The notes: generated from the sequence alone by a model not told the origin. Shown: positions 23,832 through 32,155, counted from the stretch's first letter. The stretch is 42,297 bases of DNA from CAZGYE01 sp964530165 (GCA_964530165.1 CAZGYE010000010.1:1-42297), one strand, 5' to 3'. Program-made: numbers and translations.

Positions 23832-25361
23832 ATGAGTGGAACGCTCGACATCGTTGATGTGAAGGGAAAACGGGTCACCGTGATGGGCCTGGGCCGATTC
23901 GGCGGCGGGGTGAGCGCGGTGCGATTCCTCGTCGAACGCGGCGCACGGGTGACCGTGACCGATCTGCTCTCCGAAACCGAGCTGGCTGATTCATTGAGCG
24001 AACTGGACGGTGTGCCGCTCGAGGGCGTCCATCTCGGCGGTCATCAGGAACGCGATTTCCAGAGTGCCGATCTCGTCGTCGTCAGCCCGGCCGTCCCGCG
24101 AGACAGTTGCTATCTGGAATTGGCCCGGCAATCGGGCGTCCCGTTGACCAGCGAAATGAACCTCTTCTGGCAACACAACTGCGGGCGGGTGATCGGCGTG
24201 ACAGGCAGCAACGGGAAGTCAACCACCGCGGCGATCTTGCATTCCATCCTCGCCGCCACCGGCTTTCGCTGCTGGCTGGGTGGAAACATCGGCCGCAGCC
24301 TGCTGCCGGTGGTCGATCAAATCGCGTCGGATGACTGGGTGGTCCTTGAACTGAGCAGCTTCCACCTGAACGACTTGGACCGCTTGTTTACGAGTCCGCA
24401 GATTGCCGTCGTCACGAATTTCAGCCCGAACCACCTGGACTGGCACCACTCGCTGGATGAGTATCGGCGGTCGAAACAGACGATCCTGCGCTGGCAGCTT
24501 GACCAACATACGGCCGTTCTCAACCAGGACGACCCGGACGTCGCTCACTGGCCGTCGAACGGGCGGCGGCTTTACTTCGGAACACAAGACCTCGGCCGGC
24601 ACGGCATCTTCGCGTGTGGGGCAGGCTTTCCAGCCACGTGTGGGGCAGGCTTTCCAGCCACGTGTGGGGCAGGCTTTCCAGCCTGCCATGACGAGTCGGC
24701 AGGCTGGGAAGCCTGCCCCACTGCCTCTGGCGGTTCCTCGGAAGAGCACGTCGTCTTTCGCGACCAACGGGGCGAGCAGATCCTGGCCCTCTCCGAATGG
24801 TTAACGTTGCCCGGCCGTCACAATCTGCAGAACGCGCTGGCCGCCGTGTGCACCGCGCTGGCCCTCGGAGCAGGTCCATCGGCAGTTCACCGGGGACTCA
24901 AGAGCTTCGTCCCCCTGCCCCACCGCCTCGAAAAGGTCGCAGAAGTGGCCGGCCGAACGTTCTACAACGATTCGCTGGCGACCACTCCGGAGTCGGCTTC
25001 TATCGCCTTGGAAGCATTCACCGCCCCGGTCGTGCTGCTCGCCGGCGGATACGACAAACAGCTCGACCTGAGCGACTTCGCCCAAGCCATCGCCAAAAAG
25101 TCCAAAGCGGTGGCGCTGATGGGACAAACCGCCGAGCCGCTCGCCTTTCTCATCGAGAAAAACGCTCGGCAGCGGACAATCCCCTGCCAGGAATCCCCAT
25201 CGCTGGAAGCGGCGTTCAACTGGGCGGTCGACCAATCAGCCCCGGGCGACGTCGTGCTGCTCTCACCAGGCTGCGCCAGCTACGACTGGTTCAACAACTT
25301 CGCCGAACGCGGCGAACGATTCACGGAGCTCGTCAGGGCGTGGGAGTCAGAACCGCGATGA
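23832..25361 (+). CDS. murD: UDP-N-acetylmuramoylalanine--D-glutamate ligase MurD, with repeat insert
   Basis: This protein has 509 residues from ATG 23832 (GGAGAGA upstream). An N-terminal nucleotide-binding domain (VTVMGLGRFGGGVSAVRFL) precedes the Mur ligase P-loop GVTGSNGKSTT (122-132), NFSPNHLDWH in the central domain, and C-terminal HRLEKVAEVAGRTFYNDSLA and VVLLAGGYDKQ. It adds D-Glu to UDP-MurNAc-Ala in the cytoplasm during peptidoglycan synthesis. Residues about 260-300 are a foreign insert made of repeat DNA (CGAGFPAT units) between LYFGTQDLGRHGIF and EEHVVFRDQ. The catalytic residues flank it and appear intact. A 194-residue membrane-protein gene overlaps its stop. Confidence 0.95.
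   Translation: MSGTLDIVDVKGKRVTVMGLGRFGGGVSAVRFLVERGARVTVTDLLSETELADSLSELDGVPLEGVHLGGHQERDFQSADLVVVSPAVPRDSCYLELARQSGVPLTSEMNLFWQHNCGRVIGVTGSNGKSTTAAILHSILAATGFRCWLGGNIGRSLLPVVDQIASDDWVVLELSSFHLNDLDRLFTSPQIAVVTNFSPNHLDWHHSLDEYRRSKQTILRWQLDQHTAVLNQDDPDVAHWPSNGRRLYFGTQDLGRHGIFACGAGFPATCGAGFPATCGAGFPACHDESAGWEACPTASGGSSEEHVVFRDQRGEQILALSEWLTLPGRHNLQNALAAVCTALALGAGPSAVHRGLKSFVPLPHRLEKVAEVAGRTFYNDSLATTPESASIALEAFTAPVVLLAGGYDKQLDLSDFAQAIAKKSKAVALMGQTAEPLAFLIEKNARQRTIPCQESPSLEAAFNWAVDQSAPGDVVLLSPGCASYDWFNNFAERGERFTELVRAWESEPR
24614..24721 (+). repeat. Intergenic-type palindromic repeat absorbed into murD
   Basis: Three 24-bp units beginning GTGTGGGGCAGGCTTTCC lie at 24614, 24638 and 24662. The last one pairs with 24698-24721 as an inverted repeat (24-bp arms, one mismatch, loop 10). 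Each unit is eight codons, so copy-number change keeps the frame. Confidence 0.85.
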
Positions 25362-25942
25362 GAAACAAAATGGGCAAAGTCAGGATCGCGCCCAGGGCAT
25401 CGTTGTTTGTTTTCATGGGGTTAGGCTTGAATCTCGCCGTCGCATGGGCGTGCGCCGCTTGGTCCCCTTTGCAGCGCACCACGAAGCTCCCAAAACACGA
25501 AGGCCCCGGCTACCCCGACGGTTGGCTTGGCGGGCCCTACGAAGAACAAGGTTGGTGGACGACCGAACGGGGTCTCGGCTTCGTGCAGTGGACCTCACAC
25601 AGCGCTCGCGGCGCCGAGGGGACCTTTTCGTACTGGGGAGGAGGTCTGATCCCTTATCGCCGAGCAGGCTGGCCCATGTTGTCGTTCCAGTCCACTGTGA
25701 AGCCATATCACAGTTCGACGCCGCCTCATGAACCCCGACGATGGGAACTTCCTGTTGCCGTCATCCTTGGACGCGGGATACCGACAGATGACCTACCGGC
25801 ATTCCTCGACGCGCTGCCGGCCAGACGCCTCCCTCTTGTGCCAGTCTGGCCGGGATTATTGGTCAACAGCGCGATGTATTCGCTTCTGGTTCTCGGTGTC
25901 GTGAAACTGTGTGGGCTTCTGGCCAACCGCTGTTCCCAGTGA
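25358..25942 (+). CDS. Membrane protein of unknown function coupled to murD
   Basis: This 194-residue protein overlaps murD by ATGA at 25358. It has one N-terminal membrane segment (ASLFVFMGLGLNLAVAWACA), a periplasmic-type middle rich in Trp/Gly/Tyr (GYPDGWLGGPYEEQGWWTTE, SYWGGGLIPYRRAGWPMLSF) and a C-terminal membrane segment (VNSAMYSLLVLGVVKLCGLL). I recall similar planctomycete proteins without a function. The overlap implies translation with MurD, but a shared job is not shown. Confidence 0.8.
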   Translation: MRNKMGKVRIAPRASLFVFMGLGLNLAVAWACAAWSPLQRTTKLPKHEGPGYPDGWLGGPYEEQGWWTTERGLGFVQWTSHSARGAEGTFSYWGGGLIPYRRAGWPMLSFQSTVKPYHSSTPPHEPRRWELPVAVILGRGIPTDDLPAFLDALPARRLPLVPVWPGLLVNSAMYSLLVLGVVKLCGLLANRCSQ

Positions 25943-26011
25943 GGTCTCGCGGGTGCAAGGGCAGTCGTCTGCACAAGATGCCCGTGACGCACGCTTGGGG
26001 AGATTCCTGGT

Positions 26012-27139
26012 TCAAATCAACGGTGTCTTGTGCGGCCGGCCGGGGAGCTCGCGGACGTAGCAGGGTACTGCGTATCCCGGCAATCGGCGGCGGAGTTGTT
26101 CGATCAACTCCCGGCCTGTCTCTTCGGGCACTTCGAAGTGGGCCGTTCCCCTGACACGGTCCAACTGGTGCAGGTAGTACGGAATCACGCCGAGGTTGAT
26201 CAGCCGTTCGCAGAGACCGAACAGCACGTCGGCCGAATCGTTGATCCCCCGCAGCAAGACGGCCTGGTTCAGAACCGTCAGGCCCGAGCGGACCAATCTC
26301 CGCAGCGCGTCGGCACAATCGCCGGTCAACTCGCGCGGGTGATTGGCGTGGACGACCATGATCGGCGTCAAACGACCGGTCGTCAGCAGCTCGATCAAAT
26401 CAGCGGTGATCCGCTCGGGCAGCACGATCGGCAGCCGGGTGTGGATCCGCAACCGCTTCAGATGGCCGATGTTCTCCAGCGCTGCAATCAGCGCCGAGAG
26501 ACGGGCGTCGGTCAGCATCAACGGGTCGCCGCCGCTGAGGATGATTTCCTGTAGCGAGCGGTCCGCGACGATTGCGTCGAGCGCCGGCTGCCAGCCGTCG
26601 AGCCGCCGCGGTTCGGAGCCGTAGGGGTAATGCCTGCGGAAACAGTAGCGACAATGAACGGCACAGGCGCCCGTGGCGATCAGCAGCGCCCGGCCGGCAT
26701 ACTTGTGCAGTAAGCCCGGCACACGTCGCGCGGCGGCATCGCCCACCGCATCGGTGACGAATCCGGGAACGTCGGCCGTTTCCGCGCCCAGCGGCAAAAC
26801 CTGCAGAAGAAGCGGATCGGTCGAGTCTCCCGGTTTCATTCGCGCCAGGTAGCTTCGGGGCACCATCAGCGGAAACAGTTCCGCCGCCTGCCGAGCCGTT
26901 TCGCGGTGCTCGTCGGCCAGTCCGAGCAGATCGATCAACTCGTCCGGATCGCGGACGGCTTCGGCCAGCGACTGATGCCAGCTTTCAGCCGAGCCCGGCC
27001 GGCCGGATTCCGGTTGTGTGGCACGCCCAGAGCGCAGCGAGGGGCGTGGGCGCTGCGAGCCACACCCCCCGAAAGACTCCGGGCGTGCCACACCGACGTG
27101 AAGAGATCGAATCTTCGGCATTCCCCCTCTCACCGGCAT
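26012..27139 (-). CDS. epmB: EF-P beta-lysine modification enzyme EpmB (KamA-family radical SAM)
   Basis: This protein has up to 375 residues. The radical SAM cluster is C159-x3-C163-x2-C166 (TGACAVHCRYCFRRHYPYG). KamA-family text follows: EIILSGGDPLMLTDARLSAL, RIHTRLPIVLPERIT, GVIPYYLHQLDRVRGTAHFE. It isomerises lysine to beta-lysine for attachment to elongation factor P; efp is its divergent neighbour 119 bases away. No epmA is in the window. The family usually begins just before the SWHQSLAEAVRDPDELI stretch (residue 53 here). The residues ahead of it, about 16-41, are encoded by a palindromic repeat, so the true N-terminus is uncertain. Confidence 0.92.
   Translation of the reverse strand: MPVRGGMPKIRSLHVGVARPESFGGCGSQRPRPSLRSGRATQPESGRPGSAESWHQSLAEAVRDPDELIDLLGLADEHRETARQAAELFPLMVPRSYLARMKPGDSTDPLLLQVLPLGAETADVPGFVTDAVGDAAARRVPGLLHKYAGRALLIATGACAVHCRYCFRRHYPYGSEPRRLDGWQPALDAIVADRSLQEIILSGGDPLMLTDARLSALIAALENIGHLKRLRIHTRLPIVLPERITADLIELLTTGRLTPIMVVHANHPRELTGDCADALRRLVRSGLTVLNQAVLLRGINDSADVLFGLCERLINLGVIPYYLHQLDRVRGTAHFEVPEETGRELIEQLRRRLPGYAVPCYVRELPGRPHKTPLI
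27016..27093 (+). repeat. Palindromic repeat at the 5' end of epmB
   Basis: GTGTGGCACGCCC (27016-27028) and GGGCGTGCCACAC (27081-27093) are perfect 13-bp inverted ends of a 78-bp unit with further internal symmetry. It has the look of an intergenic repeat and lies within the annotated N-terminal coding region of epmB. Confidence 0.75.
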
Positions 27140-27258
27140 TTGTTATCCTCTTTCTCAAAGCGACCTTCAGGAGAGAAACGGCACACAGTCTTCGCGTCCT
27201 GCTGTCACTGATCGCTGAATGCTGACTGCTGACTACTTCCATTTCAAGAGAAAGATCA

Positions 27259-27825
27259 ATGCCTCGGATTAACACGGGTGATTTCAGGAAGGGGATCAAG
27301 GTCGTCCTCGACGAGGATCCGTACGAGATGCTGGAGTGCAACTTCGTCAAGCCCGGCAAGGGACAGGCGCTGTACAAGACAAAGCTGCGCAACCTGCTGA
27401 AAGGCACCATCCTCGACCGCACCTACAAGAGCGGCGACAGTCTGGAACAAGCCGATGTGCATCGCGGCGAGGGGCAGTATTTGTATCGTGACGCAAACGG
27501 GTTTGTGTTCATGGACAACGAAACCTACGAGCAGCACACCCTTTCCAAGGAGGCCTGCGGCAGTTCGGCCGATTTCCTGCTCGACGCGGCCATCTGCAGC
27601 CTGCTGTACTGGAACGGCCAGTTGATCGAGATGACGCCGCCGGCGCAGGCCATCGTGGAGGTCACCTACACCGAACCGGCGGCCAGAGGAGACACGGCCA
27701 CCAACGTCACCAAGCCGGCCACCGTCGAGACCGGAGCCACCGTACAGGTCCCCGCCTTCATCCAGACGGGAGAGAAGATCAAGGTCAACGCCCAAACCGG
27801 CGAGTACATCGAACGGGCAAAGTAA
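27259..27825 (+). CDS. efp: Elongation factor P
   Basis: This 188-residue protein begins MPRINTGDFRKGIKVVLDED. The modification loop KPGKGQA places the acceptor lysine at K34, the position that EpmA/EpmB beta-lysylate in proteobacteria. The three-domain pattern is complete, ending VPAFIQTGEKIKVNAQTGEY. EF-P rescues ribosomes stalled at polyproline. The divergent epmB supplies the modification. The intergenic spacer (27140-27258) holds no obvious regulatory site beyond a short CTGACTGCTGACTA stretch of repeat-like text. Confidence 0.96.
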   Translation: MPRINTGDFRKGIKVVLDEDPYEMLECNFVKPGKGQALYKTKLRNLLKGTILDRTYKSGDSLEQADVHRGEGQYLYRDANGFVFMDNETYEQHTLSKEACGSSADFLLDAAICSLLYWNGQLIEMTPPAQAIVEVTYTEPAARGDTATNVTKPATVETGATVQVPAFIQTGEKIKVNAQTGEYIERAK

Positions 27826-27848
27826 TCACCCGGGAAGAGGGTTCAACC

Positions 27849-28058
27849 ATGGACGCCTGGCGCCTGCTTCTGTACGCGATGGCGGCGCTATTGGCTCTGC
27901 AATCGCTGGTTGCGCTGATGGCAAACCATCAACGGCAATTCACGCGGAAATTGATCGCCCAAGAAGAAGCCAAACGCAAGGCCGAGGCCACTCAGGCCAA
28001 GCCGAAGAAGGAAAACGAAGAAGAACAAGACGGCCAAGCCGGTCCGGTTGCCGCGTAG
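27849..28058 (+). CDS. Small single-pass membrane protein
   Basis: This 69-residue protein starts MDAWRLLLYAMAALLALQSL, one membrane span at the N-terminus, followed by a highly charged helical tail (IAQEEAKRKAEATQAKPKKE). AGAGG lies upstream of ATG 27849. It fits between efp and miaB on the same strand, 23 bases after the one and 10 before the other, so the three are probably co-transcribed. Function unknown. Confidence 0.7.
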   Translation: MDAWRLLLYAMAALLALQSLVALMANHQRQFTRKLIAQEEAKRKAEATQAKPKKENEEEQDGQAGPVAA

Positions 28059-28068
28059 CGAACGATCC

Positions 28069-29640
28069 ATGCAGAAGAGTATCTCCCACGACAGGCGGCA
28101 CCCCGCCGATCACAACCGCAAGCTGTTTGTCGAAACGGTTGGCTGCCAGATGAACATGCTCGACAGCGAGCTGGTGGTTGCCGCCCTGCGCAAAGCAGGA
28201 TACGAGCTGACGTCCGACGTCCGCGAGGCCGACACGCTTCTGCTGAATACCTGCAGCGTCCGCGAGCATGCCGAGCACAAAGTCTACAGCCGCTTGGGGC
28301 GTTTGAAATACAGCAAACGGCGTCGACCACGGCAGGTCATCGGCGTGCTGGGATGCATGGCCCAGAAGGACCAGGAATTGATCTTCCGGCGGGCGCCGCA
28401 CGTCGACATCGTGGTCGGCACCGGTCAACTGGCCGACGTGCCCCGCTTGATCGACGAGGCGCGCCGCAACCGCCGACAGACGATGGCCGTCAGTCTCGAC
28501 CGCCGCGATGGGACTCGCCAAGCGGTTTCCGACAGCTTCCAGAGCTACGATCCGTTGCGGATGCCGGAGATGCGGCCGTCGCCTTACCAGGCGTTTGTGC
28601 GGATCATGATCGGCTGCGACAAGTTCTGCACGTATTGCGTCGTGCCAATGACCCGCGGGCCCGAACAAAGCCGCCGACCCGGCGACGTCGTCCATGAAGT
28701 CCGCGTCCTGGCCGACCAGGGGGTCAAGGAAGTCACGCTGCTGGGCCAGACAGTCAACAGCTACCGGCACACCCAGGACGGACGCCTGTTCCGGCTGTCC
28801 GACCTGCTGGACGAAATCCACGACACCGCCGGCATCGAGCGGATCAAATTCGTCACCAACTTTCCGAAGGACATGGGCGACGATTTGCTCCAAGCCGTTC
28901 GCGATCTGCCCAAAGTCTGTCCGTACCTGCACGTGCCGGCTCAATCGGGCTGCAACGAACAGCTCCGGCGCATGAAACGCGGCTACACCGTCCAAGAGTA
29001 CCGGGAAATGCACGACCGCATTCGCGAGATCGTCCCCGAGTGTGCCGTCTCGAGCGACTTCATCGTCGGTTTCTGCGGCGAAACGGAGGAATCGTTCCAG
29101 AAAAGCATGGACCTGATTCGCGAGTGCCGGTTCAAGAACAGTTTCATCTTCAAGTACAGTCCCCGCCCCGGCACAAAGGCGTTCGAGCACTACGCCGACG
29201 ACGTTCCGGATGAGACCAAACGCCGCCGCAACAACGAGATGCTGGCGCTGCAGAACGAAATCAGCGAAGAGGACAACGCCCGTTTCATCGGCGAAGAGGT
29301 CGAGATCCTCGTCGAAGGCCCGAGCAAAACCGCCGTCAAGTCCAACCAGGCGAGCGGGGGGCGTAAGCCCCCTGCTGAAGTTCCTCCCGATTCCCCACTC
29401 CAAACCAGCCGGCTCACACCGGCCGCTCGCCCAACACCGGCCGCTCGCCCGCCGATGCAACTGGTCGGCCGCACGCCGTGCGACCGCATCGTCGTCTTCG
29501 ACGGCAATCCACGCCTGGCCGGCACGCTGGCGAAGGTCACGATCCACGACTGCACCAGCACCACGCTCATCGGCACGATCGTGACCCACGAGTACCAGCA
29601 CGGCAGCTCGAAACTGTTGCCAATCCTCGGGCAGCCGTAA
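28069..29640 (+). CDS. miaB: tRNA-2-methylthio-N6-dimethylallyladenosine synthase MiaB, with repeat insert
   Basis: This protein has 524 residues from ATG 28069. The N-terminal MTTase domain carries cluster cysteines C26 (ETVGCQMN), C62 (NTCSVRE) and C96 (LGCMAQKD). The radical SAM cluster is IGCDKFCTYC with C183, C187 and C190. The C-terminal TRAM domain runs VEILVEGPSK ... LVGRTPCDRIVVFDGN. It methylthiolates i6A37 in tRNAs that read U-starting codons. Within the TRAM domain, residues about 423-464 are an in-frame insert built from repeat DNA and a duplicated TPAARP unit. A seven-codon extension from TTG 28048 is possible but not supported by a ribosome site. Confidence 0.95.
   Translation: MQKSISHDRRHPADHNRKLFVETVGCQMNMLDSELVVAALRKAGYELTSDVREADTLLLNTCSVREHAEHKVYSRLGRLKYSKRRRPRQVIGVLGCMAQKDQELIFRRAPHVDIVVGTGQLADVPRLIDEARRNRRQTMAVSLDRRDGTRQAVSDSFQSYDPLRMPEMRPSPYQAFVRIMIGCDKFCTYCVVPMTRGPEQSRRPGDVVHEVRVLADQGVKEVTLLGQTVNSYRHTQDGRLFRLSDLLDEIHDTAGIERIKFVTNFPKDMGDDLLQAVRDLPKVCPYLHVPAQSGCNEQLRRMKRGYTVQEYREMHDRIREIVPECAVSSDFIVGFCGETEESFQKSMDLIRECRFKNSFIFKYSPRPGTKAFEHYADDVPDETKRRRNNEMLALQNEISEEDNARFIGEEVEILVEGPSKTAVKSNQASGGRKPPAEVPPDSPLQTSRLTPAARPTPAARPPMQLVGRTPCDRIVVFDGNPRLAGTLAKVTIHDCTSTTLIGTIVTHEYQHGSSKLLPILGQP
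29351..29451 (+). repeat. Repeat insert within the miaB TRAM domain
   Basis: It contains a GGGGGC-GTAA-GCCCCC hairpin at 29357-29372, of the intergenic type, and two tandem 18-bp copies of ACACCGGCCGCTCGCCC at 29416-29433 and 29434-29451. The whole stretch is in frame and encodes about 40 extra residues. Confidence 0.75.
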
Positions 29641-29676
29641 AACGTGTCCCAGCGGGGTGTTCATGCCATGTTCGCG

Positions 29677-29894
29677 TCAGGTGGGCAGACCCAATTGTAC
29701 TCGGATGGCCCGCTCGACGGCTTTCAGGTCTGCCTCGGAAAGCCGACCGATGCGATTCTCCAGGCGTTTCTTGCTGACCGTGGTGAGGGCCGAACCAACT
29801 CTTCGATGAACCGGCTGATACGCCGCCGCCCCACCACCGTGTGCAGCCCTCGATAGACGCGCTCGTCCAATGTGATGGTCAACTTCTTCTGCAT
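29677..29894 (-). pseudogene. Ribbon-helix-helix-like antitoxin, frameshifted, no toxin
   Basis: From ATG 29894 the frame reads MQKKLTITLDERVYRGLHTV and VGRRRISRFIEELVRP, then shifts. The family tail resumes in another frame as VSKKRLENRIGRLSEADLKA and VERAIRVQLG before TGA 29679-29677. The break is near 29775, where two extra bases (or one missing) in a CTCACCACGG context disturb the frame. A MazF/PemK-type toxin would be expected downstream, but that space is occupied by the 3' end of miaB on the other strand. The unit is therefore a solitary, broken antitoxin. Confidence 0.7.
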
Positions 29895-29904
29895 GGCCGC
29901 CTCC

Positions 29905-29936
29905 GACTCAATACGTGTTTCTACACGTATTGAGTC
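29905..29936. promoter_or_regulatory. 14-bp perfect palindrome before the antitoxin remnant
   Basis: GACTCAATACGTGT and its exact complement flank a 4-base loop (TTCT), 11 bases upstream of the antitoxin ATG. The position and symmetry suggest the autoregulatory operator of the toxin-antitoxin unit, or a repeat end. Confidence 0.5.
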
Positions 29937-29938
29937 GA

Positions 29939-30006
29939 GTAGGGTGGGCTTTGCCCACCACAATCTTCAGCAAACAATGGCAATTGGTGGGCAAAGCCCA
30001 CCCTAC
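29939..30006. repeat. Inverted repeat of the GGTGGGCTTTGCCCACC type
   Basis: The 22-bp arms 29939-29960 and 29985-30006 are perfect inverted copies, and each contains an inner palindrome (GTGGGC-TTT-GCCCAC). The right arm overlaps the TAG stop of the TIGR01777 gene (30005-30003), so the repeat may also serve as that gene's terminator. Confidence 0.8.
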
Positions 30007-30905
30007 TTCACTTTTCCCAGCGCGTGGCGCAGCGCGTTGTCGAGTTCCGGGTAGCGGAATTTGTAGCCGGTCTCCTGCAGGCGTTTGGGGATCACCCGGG
30101 CGCTGGCCAGCAGGAGTTCGTCGGCCATCTGGCCCAGTGCGAGCCGGGCCGCGAAGGCCGGCAGGGGGACGAGTGTTGGGCGGCGGAGAACTCGGCCGAG
30201 TGTTTTGGTGAACTCCCGATTCGTGACCGGGTTGGGAGCGACGCAGTTGACCGGGCCGTCGAGCGCTTCGTGCGTGATCGCGTGGTCAATGGCGCTCACG
30301 ACGTCGTCCAACGCGATCCAGCTCCAGTATTGCCGGCCGCTGCCGATAACGCCGCCTGCGCCCAACTTGAACGGCGTGAGCATCTTCTCCAGCGCCCCGC
30401 CGTCTGCACTCAGCACGACGCCGAGCCGTAGGGATACCACGCGGATGCCTCTCTCGCGGGCCGGATGGGCGGCGGATTCCCAGTCGCGGCAAACGTCGGC
30501 CAGAAAACCGGTCCCCGGATCGCTCGCCTCGTCCAGCTCCGCGTCAGCGCGGTCTCCGTAGAAGCCGACGGCCGAGGCGCAGACGAGCACCTGCGGCGGC
30601 GTCTGCAGTTCCGCCAATGCCGTGGACAGCAGGCGGGTCCCGTCCACGCGGCTTGTGCGGATGCGGTTTTTCCGCTCGTCATTCCAGCGGCCGGCGGCAA
30701 TGTTCTCGCCGGCCAGATGCACGGCGGCGGCGATGCCTCCCAATATCTCACGGTCGATCGTTCCAGCGGCCGGGTCCCAGCGAATCGCGTCGTCCTGGGA
30801 CGCATCCGCCCGCACCAGCCGAGGGACCTCGTGTCCGCCGGTTGTTAGAAACCCGACCAGTTTTGAGCCGATCAAACCGCTGGAACCGCTGACAAGAATT
30901 CTCAT
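30003..30905 (-). CDS. TIGR01777 family NAD-dependent epimerase-like protein
   Basis: This protein has 300 residues from ATG 30905. The dinucleotide-binding motif VSGSSGLIGSKL is at the N-terminus, followed by VHLAGENIAAGRWNDERKNR, SAVGFYGDRADAELDEAS and YWSWIALDDVVSAIDHA, all typical of this short-chain dehydrogenase-like family (YfcH-like). The substrate is unknown. The C-terminus ends ALGKVK with its stop inside a palindromic repeat. An ATG at 30956 would overlap the upstream gene's stop and lacks family similarity. Confidence 0.92.
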   Translation of the reverse strand: MRILVSGSSGLIGSKLVGFLTTGGHEVPRLVRADASQDDAIRWDPAAGTIDREILGGIAAAVHLAGENIAAGRWNDERKNRIRTSRVDGTRLLSTALAELQTPPQVLVCASAVGFYGDRADAELDEASDPGTGFLADVCRDWESAAHPARERGIRVVSLRLGVVLSADGGALEKMLTPFKLGAGGVIGSGRQYWSWIALDDVVSAIDHAITHEALDGPVNCVAPNPVTNREFTKTLGRVLRRPTLVPLPAFAARLALGQMADELLLASARVIPKRLQETGYKFRYPELDNALRHALGKVK

Positions 30906-30952
30906 GGCACTCAGGAATTTCCGCGGGTATTCACCCGTGGCTGGGGCGACTC

Positions 30953-31546
30953 TCACACGGCTGGCTGACCGGTGAAGAATTCCGGCTCGCTACCGGTCTT
31001 CCACTTGATGTTGCAGCCGATGCTCGGCTTCTGCTTGGTCGGAACGGGCCGGCCGGCAAGCACGGCGTCGCAGGCGGCCCGCAGGTCGGCGCCCGTGATG
31101 GGGATGCCGCTCTCGGGACGGCTGTCGTCGAACTGGCCCCGATACACCAGTGAGCGCTCCCCATCGAACAGAAAGAAATCGGGCGTGCAGGCGGCCTTGT
31201 AGGCTTTGGCCACGTCCTGCGTCTCGTCGTAGAGATACGGGAACGTGTATCCGGCCGTTTGCGCCTCTTCAGCCATTTTCTGCGGGCTGTCGTCGGGGTA
31301 CCCGGCCACGTCGTTGGAGTTGACGCCGACAACGGCCACGCCTTTCTCTTGGTACTCGGTGGCAAACTTCGCCAGCTCGTTTCGCAGGTGAATGACGAAC
31401 GGGCAGTGATTGCACATGAAGATTACCAACAGCGCCGGCTTCTCGGCAAAATCGGAGAGCGAGACAGTCGTTCCGTCTACGTTGGGCAACGAAAAATCGG
31501 GCGCCTTGGTTCCGAGGGGCAGCATGGTGGATGCGGTCTTCACCAT
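30953..31546 (-). CDS. Thioredoxin-like peroxiredoxin-family protein
   Basis: This 197-residue protein begins MVKTASTMLPLGTKAPDFSL. The redox motif MCNHCPF (C45, C48) is followed by the AhpC/TSA-like VVGVNSNDVAGYPDDS, and TPDFFLFDGERSLVYRGQFD has the cis-proline strand. The family is widespread and usually annotated as a thiol-disulfide exchange protein. No signal peptide is visible, so it is probably cytoplasmic. It lies 82 bases after coaD and 47 before the TIGR01777 gene. Confidence 0.9.
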   Translation of the reverse strand: MVKTASTMLPLGTKAPDFSLPNVDGTTVSLSDFAEKPALLVIFMCNHCPFVIHLRNELAKFATEYQEKGVAVVGVNSNDVAGYPDDSPQKMAEEAQTAGYTFPYLYDETQDVAKAYKAACTPDFFLFDGERSLVYRGQFDDSRPESGIPITGADLRAACDAVLAGRPVPTKQKPSIGCNIKWKTGSEPEFFTGQPAV

Positions 31547-31627
31547 CTCCGTATCTCCTTAGAATGTTGTGAACCGTGAGTTGTCAATGGCGGGCGGACG
31601 TGCGCCGGCGGCTGTAGAAGGACCGAA

Positions 31628-32155
31628 TCAGGGACTGCTCGCTGACGTCCGGTACTGCTTCAACAGCGGCCCGATCATTTCCTCGGGCACGAAGGCTTTC
31701 AATTGTTCGGTACTGTCCGCCTCGCCCAGTTGCGCGATTTGCTTGATCAGCGTGCTGGAGATGTGTGTGTACTTCTCGCCGGCCATCAGGAACACGGTTT
31801 CGATCTCCGGCGCTAACGCACGATTGGCCAAAGACATCGTAAACTCCGAGTCGATGTCGGTCAAGGTGCGCACGCCGCGCAGCATCACGGCCGCTCCGCA
31901 CTCTTTGGCGAAGTCGACGGCCAGGCCTTGGAAGCATTTCACCTCGACATTGGAGATGGGAGCCAACACTTGCCGGGTCAGGGCAAGACGTTGTTGCGGC
32001 AAGAGCAGCGGCCTCTTATCGGGATTGATGCCGATGCCCACCGTTAATCGCTCGAAGACGCCCGCCCCTCGGCGGACGATGTCTTCGTGCCCCAACGTGA
32101 GTGGATCGAAGCTGCCCACGTAAACGGCGTGTCGCGGGTTGAGCCGGTCGGTCAT
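31628..32155 (-). CDS. coaD: Pantetheine-phosphate adenylyltransferase CoaD
   Basis: This protein has 175 residues from ATG 32155. It carries the nucleotidyl-transferase motif GSFDPLTLGH (14-23), RGVR (93-96) and ISSTLIK (132-138), all in the positions expected for CoaD. It transfers AMP from ATP to 4'-phosphopantetheine, the penultimate step of coenzyme A synthesis. AAAGGTG precedes the start. An upstream ATG at 32212 is not supported. Confidence 0.96.
   Translation of the reverse strand: MTDRLNPRHAVYVGSFDPLTLGHEDIVRRGAGVFERLTVGIGINPDKRPLLLPQQRLALTRQVLAPISNVEVKCFQGLAVDFAKECGAAVMLRGVRTLTDIDSEFTMSLANRALAPEIETVFLMAGEKYTHISSTLIKQIAQLGEADSTEQLKAFVPEEMIGPLLKQYRTSASSP

Noticed and set aside
24614..24721. 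Possible CRISPR array
   Set aside because: The three 24-bp units are directly adjacent with no spacers, the fourth is inverted, and all lie within murD.
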